64,000 nucleotides of DNA, from assembly GCA_944472155.2 (NCBI GenBank), contig OX235271.1:102437256-102501255 (forward strand), in the 5' to 3' direction. The notes under the pieces were generated by a model. That model was given only the letters and a program-made list of their open reading frames with translations, had not been told where the DNA came from and searched no databases. How positions within the stretch are numbered: the first letter of the stretch is position 1; every line of letters starts with the position of its first letter. Both the position numbers and the translations under genes were made by a program. The stretch comes from Trichobilharzia szidati. Lineage: Eukaryota; Platyhelminthes; Trematoda; Strigeidida; Schistosomatidae. This document shows, one piece after another, positions 55,701 through 60,290 of the stretch.

Positions 55701-58453
55701 ACAGACTGTAATGAAAGTAAGTCAAATATAATAGTTCACACTGAAGATGATAGAAAGTGCACATGGAACAACGGTAGGAATGTATAACCACCGCTGAATA
55801 ATATTTCCTAGAATTCGTTACATTTAGGCCTACCTAATAAAGTACTGAAGAACTAGAATCTAACCAGTTATACATTTAAACACAAACAACGTACGCTGTT
55901 TATTCCTATAATGGACTATCTAAAACTACCTAGCTACTTTAAGAGAGTTTGCGCTGAAAGTAACTATAGGCACAAAGTGGTTGGATATCGAGTCTGCGTG
56001 AAACAATTACCTCACCTACCCAATCGTGTAATTACAAATAAAACCGGTGAAGTCAATCAGATCAAGTATGTGGTGGCCCAAATGAGCCGTTCCACGATCC
56101 CAGTGAGGTTTCACCTGTTTTCCTTTCTTTCTTCATATGAAGACAATAAAAAGGCAGATTACATAACCTGCATTTACGTGTCTGTCAAGAGATATACAAA
56201 ATTGTCGCTTCAACTTCAGGTTGTTTTCAAGGTCACTGTTTTGCGTCACTGGTGCAGCAGTTGACATGGATATCGGGTTTCAGGTAGCAAGCATCTATCG
56301 CTGACAATTCTTCAGAACACGATCACCGGTAATATAAGATTACTGTACGTCTCACTTACATTCAAAATGGGGATAATTGAGATGAGCAATCACCATATAA
56401 CGACAAGAATACCTGCAAGTTGTGAACACTCTGCCAGTACATGTGCCTTTCGCCATATCAACTGCTGGACGTGTGAATCCGTGGACGGAAAACACGTTGT
56501 TATAAATACAGTTGCTAATGTGGGCCCTTTTGCTCTTGTAAAATCCTCAACAATCTTTCTTTCTGCGTATTTTGATAATTTCGACAATAATGGCTACAAA
56601 GTAGGTGTCATGTTGTCCACCATTCTTATCTAAATATCTTGTTCACCATCCTTCCTTTACAACCGCCTGTCGCTCCACCGGTACACCTCCCACTTACATT
56701 TGTGTAGAGTAATACCTATCGACAAATTCCGTTTCATCAACCTGTGCAAACATTCAGCTCGATTGTTAGTGTTATTGCCAAGTGACAAAACACTACGTTG
56801 AATGTTGCTGCCCAAAATTTCCTTATAGATAGACAATGTCTGTATAAATACCTGCCAAAACGAGGATCCAGATGCTGAATGTTACCGAGGTATGTGTTGA
56901 ATCTGCAAATAAATTTATGATCGGTCCTTAAATTTGCCCTTGAATGGGTTCCTCACGAACCATATTCGATACGTTCTGCCTAACAAGTTTACTTTTTGTC
57001 TAAAAAATCCTCGAAATTCACAACACATTCCTTCTTGCGCATTGCACGCCAAACGTAAAATGCGCACAATATTATATTGCAAAGTGGGTGCGTTGTCTCC
57101 ACTGCACCTCTCAATGCTTTTGCTCAGTCCATGACTAACGTTTCGGTATTAGAAGTTGAAACCATGATGCATTTAAATTTATACGGGATTATCGTTACAT
57201 CATTTCGCCTTTCTCGTCCGCTTTATGCGAACATGTCGGGTTTTATCTTCTTCATAACAGTCTGTAACAACAAGTTGAAATAGTTTATAACTTCAAATAT
57301 TGGATTAAGAAACTCATGCACCTATTTTCTTTTGTTATTGTTGTAGGTGGAATCGTAAACACACAATCTCTGGTAATTTGCGGTAAATTTCTATTTGCCT
57401 ATTCTAATTGAAAGAAGCTATTTGTATTCTTCCATTGTTTTCATCCTGAATTACAACCAAATTCCTAACCTCTTGCAGCCTAGAAAAACCAATGACCGTA
57501 AACCACAATCTGAAAAGTTACTTTTGCCGATCAAAGTCTTACCTTCAACTACAGTAGCTATTACATTTTGTAAATCATCGCACGTCATCCTTTTTTCAAA
57601 TCGTTCTGCCACGTACTCAATAACTTTTTCGGGTTCGGATGAAGCAGACAGCAATGACTTAACTATGCAGAGTCCCGACTCATTTAATTTGCAGGGTTTG
57701 ACATCCTTCATTAAATATTCATGAGTGCAACAGTGATTATGAATCGCTTATACAGACTGGATAAAAAATTTATTGCAGTGATATTGGATACGTATCACTG
57801 ACGGGAAAATGTATTTAGATATAGCCCATAAAGCATTAACAACCATAGGTAACATACCCTCTAAAACGGATGTGATTACCTTCGGATTTCCTGTTGTGTC
57901 CATAAGTACATACAAATACCGCAAATTCATGCTTCACATGTGTCTCATACTTGTTTAATTTAGATTTTTTCACAATATATCAGTTGTTCGTAACTGATAA
58001 CAGCCACATTGATAGTATACTCACCTTCTAGAAAGATTCGGGGCTCTTTCAACTTCAATCAGGTTCTAAATTCTCCAGGTTTAATAAGTTCTTTGATAAC
58101 CTTCTTAATAGCAATTCTGATCATGCTCTCTTCACCAGATTTACTCATAGATTGTTTTATGGTGTTAACATGAATGTGAAAGACATCTTTTTACCAGATT
58201 TCCACATATTAGGTAACCAAATGAGCCTTTAACAATAACGGAACCAATAAATTAACTGTAAACAATAACACCTTCAGCCACCCTAAAATGTTCATGTGCA
58301 TAATTTCCAAAACCTGAACAACAACTTGAACAATGTAACTACGCATGAATGCAATGTATGAAACTTATAAAATCAAATGAATGAACTTACCTGCCGGTGA
58401 TAGTTTTGGAAACAGAAAGGAGGTGAAACCCAACTTTTGTGAACTACTTGCAT
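25306..58453 (-). CDS. MTIF2: Mitochondrial translation initiation factor 2, complete 14-exon gene (reconstructed)
   Basis: Exons in gene order: 58453-58391, 58065-58025, 57931-57858, 57746-57543, 50907-50799, 45982-45600, 42057-42008, 41319-41105, 39180-38967, 38399-38232, 36301-36088, 31500-31336, 30036-29890, 25706-25306. All introns are GT-AG and all 13 phases agree, giving 2448 coding bases (about 815 residues; the human protein is about 727). IF-2mt is the GTPase that brings formyl-Met-tRNA to the small mitoribosomal subunit. G1 GHVDHGKTT (about 183), G2 [11 protein letters not shown]3 DTPGHAAF, G4 NKVD (about 299) and G5 SAL (about 335) are all present, followed by domain II, a charged linker, domain III ([15 protein letters not shown]) and the C-terminal tRNA-binding domain. 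The first 21 residues carry H, K and R and no acidic residue, suiting a mitochondrial presequence. The first four exons rest on splice signals, phase and weak N-domain similarity (KRMTCDDL). Introns of 93-325 bases at the 5' end give way to introns of up to 6.6 kb filled with transposons. Confidence 0.85.
26067..26500 (-). mobile_element. RTE-type LINE 3' fragment
   Basis: Homologous to the 3' end of RTE copy A at 8247-8700. The - strand reads broken pieces of the C-terminus (near [18 protein letters not shown]), followed by a 3' region ending in GTGCAAAGTTCTACGTTGAAACC. It lies in MTIF2 intron 13. Confidence 0.72.
26811..26950 (+). repeat. Left arm of a long inverted repeat
   Basis: Matches the reverse complement of 29604-29753 over about 140 bases with scattered differences and small gaps. 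Shared blocks include TTATTAGAAGACGGAGATTA, TTTGCGCTATACATT and CCCCCACACATTTACTTGTC. Confidence 0.85.
27053..27155 (+). repeat. Reiterated LTR-end and primer-site-like units
   Basis: Three related units of about 40 bases start at 27053, 27093 and 27135: TTACAACAAATTGGCGACG, TTATAACAAATTGGCGACG, and TTATAACAAGCAAGCGACG. The first spans the true LTR end and putative primer-binding site; the others repeat that junction inside the leader. Confidence 0.7.
27221..28837 (+). CDS. Deleted Gypsy gag-protease protein with integrase tail
   Basis: 538 codons. Residues 1-260 are gag (related to the intact element: [38 protein letters not shown]). Two Cys/His knuckles follow ([27 protein letters not shown]; about 270-305), then protease with [13 protein letters not shown] (about 363) and LGLDWLDKL. 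At about residue 450 the frame passes straight into the end of integrase ([20 protein letters not shown]), so the deletion kept an open frame. A frameshift near 28700 moves the last integrase residues ([16 protein letters not shown]) into another frame ending near 28850. It could still supply gag and protease if expressed. Confidence 0.88.
   Translation: MSISLDDLKSILQQQQLQNEAAQLKLIEALTQKLSMQVPSTSHSDKYESISNSISEFNYDPISGLVFDAWFNRYEDVFRIECHMFDDAAKVRLLLRKLGTVEHNRYVNFILPKNPRELSFDETVTVLSQIFGEQSSMFNIRYQCFQLTKMPSDDYVTYAGKVNKECERFKPHEMTSDQFKCLIFICGLKNPEDTDIRTRLLSLVEQDPKMTLQMVTAECQRLINLKHDTAMVECKRQSSEFGSVNTVKSPPITVKHAARQSQNSAKPPSVCWHCGSWHFVKFCPFKKHKCRNCHRFGHKEGYCTSQKNSSVKNRSRHFKPKQSPRIQTIFTTSKVNFASKRKYITLRINGKSIRLQLDTASDITLISRTTWRKLGCPQILPTEHVAKNASGDILKLVGEINCQVQFGENQFNGVCYVTNYHDVNLLGLDWLDKLHIFNVPLNSICSNVSSSPKNVVPGHVSGQSLLQRLRAYAKPKGEGTTEEILDRSLLHYHRTTPNPSTAESPGRRSQSIQYAKVNSTKKSSKTFSNRFKKQVLHF
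28848..29354 (+). repeat. Gypsy-derivative 3' LTR with internal tandem repeat
   Basis: TG...CA ends. Three tandem units of 68, 70 and 69 bases (28861, 28929, 28999) and a partial fourth (29068) share GCACTTTGTTATTGTTCA and ATGACTGTTAATCTCG. A TATAAATA box lies at 29142-29149. The tandem block sits upstream of the TATA box, where LTR enhancers usually lie. Confidence 0.85.
29370..29603 (-). mobile_element. Penelope-like element C-terminal fragment
   Basis: The - strand frame reads [33 protein letters not shown] and then [10 protein letters not shown]...LPW, the end of a PLE endonuclease. It lies next to the right arm of the inverted repeat. Confidence 0.78.
29604..29753 (-). repeat. Right arm of a long inverted repeat
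   Basis: Reverse complement of 26811-26950; see that entry. The arms are about 2.65 kb apart and enclose the Gypsy derivative and a PLE remnant. Confidence 0.85.
29822..29881. repeat. (TA)n microsatellite
   Basis: About 60 bases of TA units with one CA interruption, ending only eight bases before the 3' edge of MTIF2 exon 13 (low coordinate 29890), so it lies just inside the donor of intron 13. Confidence 0.92.
29890..30036 (-). CDS. MTIF2: MTIF2 exon 13, start of the C-terminal beta-barrel
   Basis: Donor GGATTTAG|GTAAGG, acceptor AATTAAG. It encodes [18 protein letters not shown] and then [16 protein letters not shown], matching the IF-2 domain IV opening (VAGC...G.I). Confidence 0.92.
30195..30312 (+). 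repeat. Decayed hammerhead-SINE copy
   Basis: 3' part of the element seen intact at 36934-37194: GGTTGCAGATACGCCTTG, CTGATGA at 30236-30242, GAAA at 30257-30260, CCTAGGTC at 30261-30268, and the tail GATTGCCTCCAACCATCTAA. Stem II has lost three of four pairs and three bases (AAG) are inserted after the cleavage triplet. The tRNA-like head is missing. Confidence 0.75.
31336..31500 (-). CDS. MTIF2: MTIF2 exon 12, end of domain III
   Basis: Encodes [14 protein letters not shown], then [20 protein letters not shown], the GFNV and NIIY...DD strands and helix typical of IF-2 domain III. Donor AATTG|GTTAG, acceptor AATTTCAG. Confidence 0.92.
31838..32768 (-). mobile_element. RTE-type LINE (family 2), 3' half
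   Basis: The - strand contains [51 protein letters not shown] (catalytic FADD), [10 protein letters not shown] followed by seven glutamines, [12 protein letters not shown] and TYLGSIVS; a later frame continues [16 protein letters not shown]. It is 5'-truncated within the reverse transcriptase and lies in MTIF2 intron 11. Confidence 0.85.
32770..32975 (-). repeat. Hammerhead-SINE copy with broken core, fused to an opposite-strand tail
   Basis: On the - strand: tRNA-like head (GGTAACGTCTC, GGTTTGAATTTTAG), then the hammerhead block at 32860-32812. Stem II is intact (GUGC/GCAC), as are GAAA, CCTAGGTC and both stem I strands (GCCTTG/CAAGGC). The core reads CTGA-CTGG-TGA, a four-base insertion. 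Bases 32943-32975 are the same family's 3' tail in the + orientation, so two partial copies meet near the A box. Confidence 0.75.
33430..35228 (+). mobile_element. Penelope-like element, most of RT and start of endonuclease, split by a SINE
   Basis: Open part 33538-34005: [35 protein letters not shown]. In other frames: [37 protein letters not shown] (catalytic Asp region), [SINE 34184-34383], [37 protein letters not shown] (second catalytic pair), then the connector and [16 protein letters not shown], where the GIY-YIG domain would start. It ends abruptly at 35228 against an RTE fragment. Several frameshifts and stops. It lies in MTIF2 intron 11. Confidence 0.85.
34184..34383 (+). repeat. 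tRNA-derived SINE with a different 3' body
   Basis: The head GCGTCGGTGGCACAGTGG with A box and B box GAGGTTCGATCCCC is shared with the SINEs at 41594, 40078 and 23944. The body (ACCCGATATCTATGGTCGGC, ATTCGGGCTACCGATATCC) and the A-rich AAATAAAAAAAATAAAAAAT tail are unrelated to theirs. It interrupts the PLE reverse transcriptase between ETICHICE and VNIGIPTDY. Confidence 0.85.
35229..35480 (-). mobile_element. RTE-type LINE 3' fragment
   Basis: Same family as RTE copy A. The - strand gives [20 protein letters not shown], the RTE C-terminus, and the start of its 3' region. It abuts the PLE at 35228. Confidence 0.8.
35690..35850 (-). repeat. Smalpha-like SINE with hammerhead 3' half
   Basis: On the - strand: tRNA-like head (GTGGTCCAGTGGATAAAGC; B-box-like CTGGGTCCGAGCC), then CATCACTCAATGGGGAATGC, and the end TTCTGGATTCCACTGCTAGT shared with 862-885. 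Only the cleavage-side strand of the ribozyme is recognisable; the CTGATGA core is lost. Confidence 0.7.
36088..36301 (-). CDS. MTIF2: MTIF2 exon 11, domain III
   Basis: Encodes [16 protein letters not shown], then [38 protein letters not shown]. This is the VIKADVQGS...GVG.ITESDV...A pattern of IF-2 domain III, which relays the nucleotide state to the tRNA-binding end. Acceptor TTATTCAG, donor AACG|GTGAGT. Confidence 0.95.
36934..37194 (+). repeat. tRNA-derived SINE carrying a complete hammerhead ribozyme
   Basis: Flanked by perfect 15-base direct repeats GGGTGTACATAATTT at 36919-36933 and 37195-37209. The tRNA-like head at about 36999-37075 has A box TAGCTCAGTGGTAACG and B box GGTTTCGAATC. 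After a short spacer comes the hammerhead (37099-37143), then the tail CTGATTGCCTCCAACCATCT. It has no coding capacity and lies antisense in MTIF2 intron 10. Related decayed copies are at 30195 and 32770. Confidence 0.85.
37099..37143 (+). ncRNA. Hammerhead ribozyme motif, type I with minimal stem III
   Basis: Stem I GCCTTG (37099-37104) with CAAGGC (37138-37143), six of six pairs. Core CTGATGA 37105-37111. Stem II GTGC (37112-37115) with GCAC (37122-37125), loop GAACTT. GAAA 37126-37129. Stem III ACC/GGT around TA; the eight bases ACCTAGGT are self-complementary. The cleavage triplet is GTC, with cleavage after 37137. Every invariant core base is present. Such a short palindromic stem III, as in Smalpha, usually works best as a dimer. 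Confidence 0.85.
37440..37651 (+). mobile_element. Penelope-like element C-terminal fragment
   Basis: Reads [40 protein letters not shown], then [12 protein letters not shown] and a damaged LPW ending. It is the last part of a PLE endonuclease, and its 3' region runs on to about 37990. Confidence 0.8.
37732..37780. repeat. (TA)n microsatellite
   Basis: About 24 TA units with a few interruptions, between the PLE frame and the hammerhead-like motif at 37903. Confidence 0.9.
37903..37946 (+). ncRNA. Possible PLE hammerhead (weak)
   Basis: CTGACGA 37903-37909, GAAA 37919-37922, then a 24-base palindrome (37921-37944) that could be stem III, ending before C at the cleavage position (TTC). Stem II is poor (only the first G-C pair) and no stem I is obvious, so activity is doubtful. 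Confidence 0.35.
38232..38399 (-). CDS. MTIF2: MTIF2 exon 10, charged linker
   Basis: 56 codons, phase 0 at both ends. It encodes a Lys/Arg/Glu-rich helix ([33 protein letters not shown]) corresponding to the long helical linker between domains II and III of animal IF-2mt. Donor TTACGG|GTATGT. Confidence 0.88.
38522..38686. repeat. Near-perfect palindrome, 73-base arms, 19-base loop
   Basis: Arms 38522-38594 and 38614-38686 are reverse complements with one mismatch by eye (38527); the loop is 38595-38613. The right arm contains CTGAAGA, a seven-pair GTTGTCC/GGACGAC stem and GAAAGCTCC, resembling a hammerhead core. It lies in the 567-base MTIF2 intron 9. Confidence 0.92.
38967..39180 (-). CDS. 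MTIF2: MTIF2 exon 9, domain II beta-barrel
   Basis: Encodes [53 protein letters not shown]. This is the translation-factor beta-barrel with the V.I.GW.DLP..GD signature of IF-2. Starts with T completing a Gly codon; ends ATG|GTAAGT in phase 0. Confidence 0.95.
39858..39923. repeat. Imperfect hairpin
   Basis: ACAATGATAAGTTTTG...TAATTTCG and CGAAATATTA...CAAAACTTATCATTGT form an inverted repeat of about 31 bases per arm with a short loop. Unknown origin; could be a small foldback element. In MTIF2 intron 8. Confidence 0.7.
40078..40330 (-). repeat. tRNA-derived SINE with 14-base target duplication
   Basis: Flanked by CAATCATGCTTTTA at 40064-40077 and 40331-40344. On the - strand, a tRNA-like head with A box and B box (GGGATTAGATTCCCGGCC), the GCCAGTATTAAGATTAGTG body, GTTCCACTGGGAACG and an A-rich tail of about 32 bases. 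In MTIF2 intron 8. Confidence 0.9.
41105..41319 (-). CDS. MTIF2: MTIF2 exon 8, end of G domain
   Basis: Encodes [20 protein letters not shown], then [15 protein letters not shown] (G5 SAL) and [16 protein letters not shown] at the entry to domain II. Donor is ...ATTGG|GTAGGT in phase 2. The acceptor TTCATGAAAG is weak, but the phase agrees. Confidence 0.94.
41594..41808 (+). repeat. tRNA-derived SINE with 9-base target duplication
   Basis: Flanked by ACAGCGTGC at 41585-41593 and 41809-41817. Head GTCGGTGGTATAGCGGTTAG with B box GAGGTTCGATCCCCGG; body CTCCTTTACCTCGCTAAGCC; end GTTCCACTGGGGAACGTGAA plus A8. The least changed member of this group here. In MTIF2 intron 7. Confidence 0.92.
42008..42057 (-). 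CDS. MTIF2: MTIF2 exon 7, G4 motif microexon
   Basis: Only 50 bases: [16 protein letters not shown], the strand and NKVD guanine-specificity motif. Acceptor TTTTTCAG; donor CTA|GTAAGT. It joins exon 6 in phase 1 and exon 8 in phase 0. Confidence 0.94.
42735..43483 (-). mobile_element. RTE-type LINE (family 2), 3' fragment
   Basis: The - strand carries decayed pieces of the family 2 C-terminus: [39 protein letters not shown]. Its 3' end GTTCCAC..GGAATCTAAGGG matches the ends at 25140 and 31840. It directly adjoins a PLE. In MTIF2 intron 6. Confidence 0.75.
43484..44865. mobile_element. Penelope-like element with internal inversion
   Basis: Bases 44041-43484 (- strand) encode the first part of the [56 protein letters not shown] (catalytic Asp) and [14 protein letters not shown]. 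Bases 44045-44865 (+ strand) encode what follows: [25 protein letters not shown] (catalytic pair), the connector, and the GIY-YIG opening [19 protein letters not shown]. The two halves share GP.LADCF/NLEK around the break. So the 5' half is inverted relative to the 3' half, with its breakpoint near 44044. Confidence 0.88.
45600..45982 (-). CDS. MTIF2: MTIF2 exon 6, G1-G3 of the GTPase domain
   Basis: Encodes [20 protein letters not shown] (G1), [14 protein letters not shown] (G2), a 15-residue Ser/Asn-rich insertion, [12 protein letters not shown] (G3) and [20 protein letters not shown]. After G3 the usual RARGA reads RLRSA. Acceptor CTTTTTCAG; donor GATA|GTAAGA in phase 1. Confidence 0.96.
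46745..47045 (+). mobile_element. RTE-type LINE fragment, C-terminal region
   Basis: Reads [49 protein letters not shown] and EVRRRVLES, the segment after the RT of RTE copies A and B. Both ends are truncated. In MTIF2 intron 5. Confidence 0.8.
47195..49096 (+). mobile_element. Penelope-like element, decayed but nearly full coding length
   Basis: Pieces in order: N-terminal [20 protein letters not shown] and [39 protein letters not shown] pieces near 48080-48300 including [16 protein letters not shown]; a connector; and [20 protein letters not shown] with [11 protein letters not shown] (GIY-YIG) through [15 protein letters not shown]. Stops and shifts break it into many pieces. It differs from the other PLEs in wording, so it is a separate lineage. 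In MTIF2 intron 5. Confidence 0.85.
49895..50145 (-). mobile_element. RTE 5' untranslated-region fragment
   Basis: On the - strand this matches the leader of RTE copy B (13625-13880): TGCTACCTTGACGTGGTG, CGCAATGACCCAAC, TCCTGCAGGTCCTA, AGCAGTTAC, ATGGGCTCCAG, CCTGACGCTGCTCC. No coding part is attached. Because LINEs normally lose 5' ends, a 5'-only piece needs a later deletion or recombination. Confidence 0.78.
50799..50907 (-). CDS. MTIF2: MTIF2 exon 5, end of the N-domain
   Basis: Encodes [20 protein letters not shown] and [10 protein letters not shown], leading straight to the PRPP before G1. Donor CCAAG|GTTAGT in phase 2. The acceptor AAATTCAG at 50908-50910 is chosen because its phase matches exon 4; an alternative start at 50941 would add residues ([11 protein letters not shown]) but break the phase. 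Confidence 0.75.
50950..57500. other. MTIF2 intron 4, long region with few recognisable features
   Basis: A tRNA-like SINE remnant lies on the - strand at about 51765-51880 (TCTAGTGGCTTGGCACTCG, then GGGCTAGAATCCGGGCC). Two weakly similar stretches (about 55007-55070 and 55612-55675) share ATGRTCAAYARCTGCAG and look like an old duplication. Short open frames at 55911 and 56367 have no recognisable similarity. I see no further exons. Confidence 0.5.
57543..57746 (-). CDS. MTIF2: MTIF2 exon 4 (assigned by phase)
   Basis: An open segment of 204 bases with donor GAAG|GTAAGA and acceptor TATAAG. It encodes [20 protein letters not shown], then [20 protein letters not shown]. The last part resembles the short IF-2 N-domain motif (MT..EL...L). 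Phases fit exons 3 and 5 exactly. It could instead belong to an unknown gene if exon 5 begins elsewhere. Confidence 0.6.
57858..57931 (-). CDS. MTIF2: MTIF2 exon 3 (assigned by phase)
   Basis: 74 bases encoding [20 protein letters not shown]; acceptor GTGAAG, donor GAGG|GTATGT. An in-frame stop lies just upstream of the acceptor, so the exon cannot extend left. Phase 2 in, phase 1 out. Confidence 0.6.
58025..58065 (-). CDS. MTIF2: MTIF2 exon 2 (assigned by phase)
   Basis: 41 bases encoding [12 protein letters not shown]; acceptor AATTTAG, donor AGAAG|GTGAGT. Phase 0 in, phase 2 out. Confidence 0.55.
58391..58453 (-). CDS. MTIF2: MTIF2 exon 1, start codon and putative mitochondrial presequence
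   Basis: 21 codons from ATG (complement of 58451-58453) to donor CGGCAG|GTAAGT. Residues include H, K, R and aromatics with no Asp or Glu, as expected of a mitochondrial targeting sequence. No in-frame ATG is needed upstream. Confidence 0.55.
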
Positions 58454-58459
58454 CAATAT

Positions 58460-60290
58460 AAGTTAAGAATAACTGCACGATAAACGTAAAAACCAATGTG
58501 TAAACGAACGTTTAGGGCACGGTACCCTAACACGGCTGACTTACAAGGACGGGAGTGACTTTCAGGTATCTCACCCTTCCAATCACCTTGAACATGAGGG
58601 ATAAGTTCAGCCCCAAGTTTAAGCTGTATTTAACTATCGGCTCTTCATACAGAATAATGGGCAAAGGTTCCAAATATCTGACAGACTCTTAAGCCTTCAC
58701 TTCACCGTTTTCCTTCTTAAGACTTAATGGGCCAGGCAAGCGAATGATCGGTAGCATTATTTTCAAAATAAGGGCTGGACTTATCAGTCATGTTGGCTGA
58801 CACATTGCTTGACGAATCGTTTTGTGAAAAAGTTTTAATAAAATTGTGTTGTATGTTTTCTGGATTGATGAAAATGCTACCATGTTAAAAGCATGATGCT
58901 GGTTTCACTGACATTCTCATTTTTAGATTACCTTTACAGGAAGATAAAGTACCAATCGCCATTGAAAACAGATAAACAAATTTAACATAAAACTGAAAAG
59001 TTCTCACGGAAATAGTATGACAACAAGTGGGAAAATGTGAAAAATAAGGTCACTGAATTTATTATGCCGACTGAGGCTGAAGTATAAAACAGAGTACTCC
59101 AGAATCTCAAAATGGATTTTCGCTTCTCTGCAGAGGGCTGTAGGATGTTTTAAGTAGAATGGGGTCATTATGCTGCTGTTCAACATATAAGTGTCGTGAT
59201 CGTCTAGTTGTCGCTCTTTTGAGTTTGGAGGTTGAACTTTCACCCATTTCAATGCTAACGGAATGGCAGTCGATAATGATTTTTAATGAACTTGTTGATT
59301 GTCAAGTTATTTTATATTGCAGAGATTTAAATCACAGTTTTGAATGAGTCTACTATGAGAAAAAGAAAAATAATTTCCAGAATTTCGGCTGTTCCTCGTT
59401 CATACGAATGTTTGTTAACCTGACATGTAAACTTCCTCTTCGACACAAACTTTGGGCGTGGTTAGTATATGGATACAAGTGTTAGGTGGTGTGTCTTGAT
59501 TAACTTGATTCACTCTTTTAATGCGCTAACAATTGGTAGCCCTTTCGGCAACCTACTTGAGTAATCCATGCTAGTTCGAATCAACACATTTGATCAAATC
59601 CGGAAGTCTCCAGGGAAGGATTATCAGCCACATTTACATCACGCGGTTCCTCGCATTATATTATTGAAATCTGTGTCAAGTGTACCTCAAGTTAAAAATC
59701 TCAAAACAGTGATGTGATCAAATCCCTGGGCTACACGGGTTTCCATCCATCAAAACCCTCAAACTCATCAGCATTTATCATTGTTTCAACGATGCATTTA
59801 TACCAAATGACAGCCTGTACACATATTTATTTAGCTTTCAATGAAACGCTGTGCACTTCTTGGAGGAAATAAAGAAATATATAAAACTGCTTTTGTCCTC
59901 ATAGGCAACAAAATTACGTCACTCTGCGTAATTCACACTTTTATTTCACACGTAGATCCTGTCTAACTAGACCTGGTTCACATATTTTTCACTTAACTTT
60001 TTTCTCCACCTTACTGAGAGCTCTATGTCTCATACACACATCAAAAATGGTCAGTAAACTGTTGGCAGTTTTTTACTAAATTTGCCAAATTCTGAACATG
60101 ACCACCATATACGCGGCACGTTCAACGTCTGCGTTACACTTGAGCGTGATTTGTTATATAATGTGTTTTTGCTGCAAGAATCCCACAAGTGATTCTGTTG
60201 TCCCGCACATGTAACCAATAACTTTTTCACTAACTATTTATGGTTAATCACATAAAATAGCGAACTCAGTCACTTGTCAGCCTAATGATG
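58460..60290. other. Upstream of MTIF2, no recognisable gene
   Basis: AT-rich. The MTIF2 promoter should be here, but I cannot point to a specific element. No coding or RNA similarity was seen. Confidence 0.45.

Noticed and set aside
55911..56633. Two plus-strand open frames of 88-117 codons
   Set aside because: No recognisable domains, atypical composition and no neighbouring exons; not enough to call a gene.
58066..58145. Open minus-strand segment encoding [20 protein letters not shown]
   Set aside because: It would need a frame change at 58065 to join exon 2, and an in-frame stop separates them; treated as intron.
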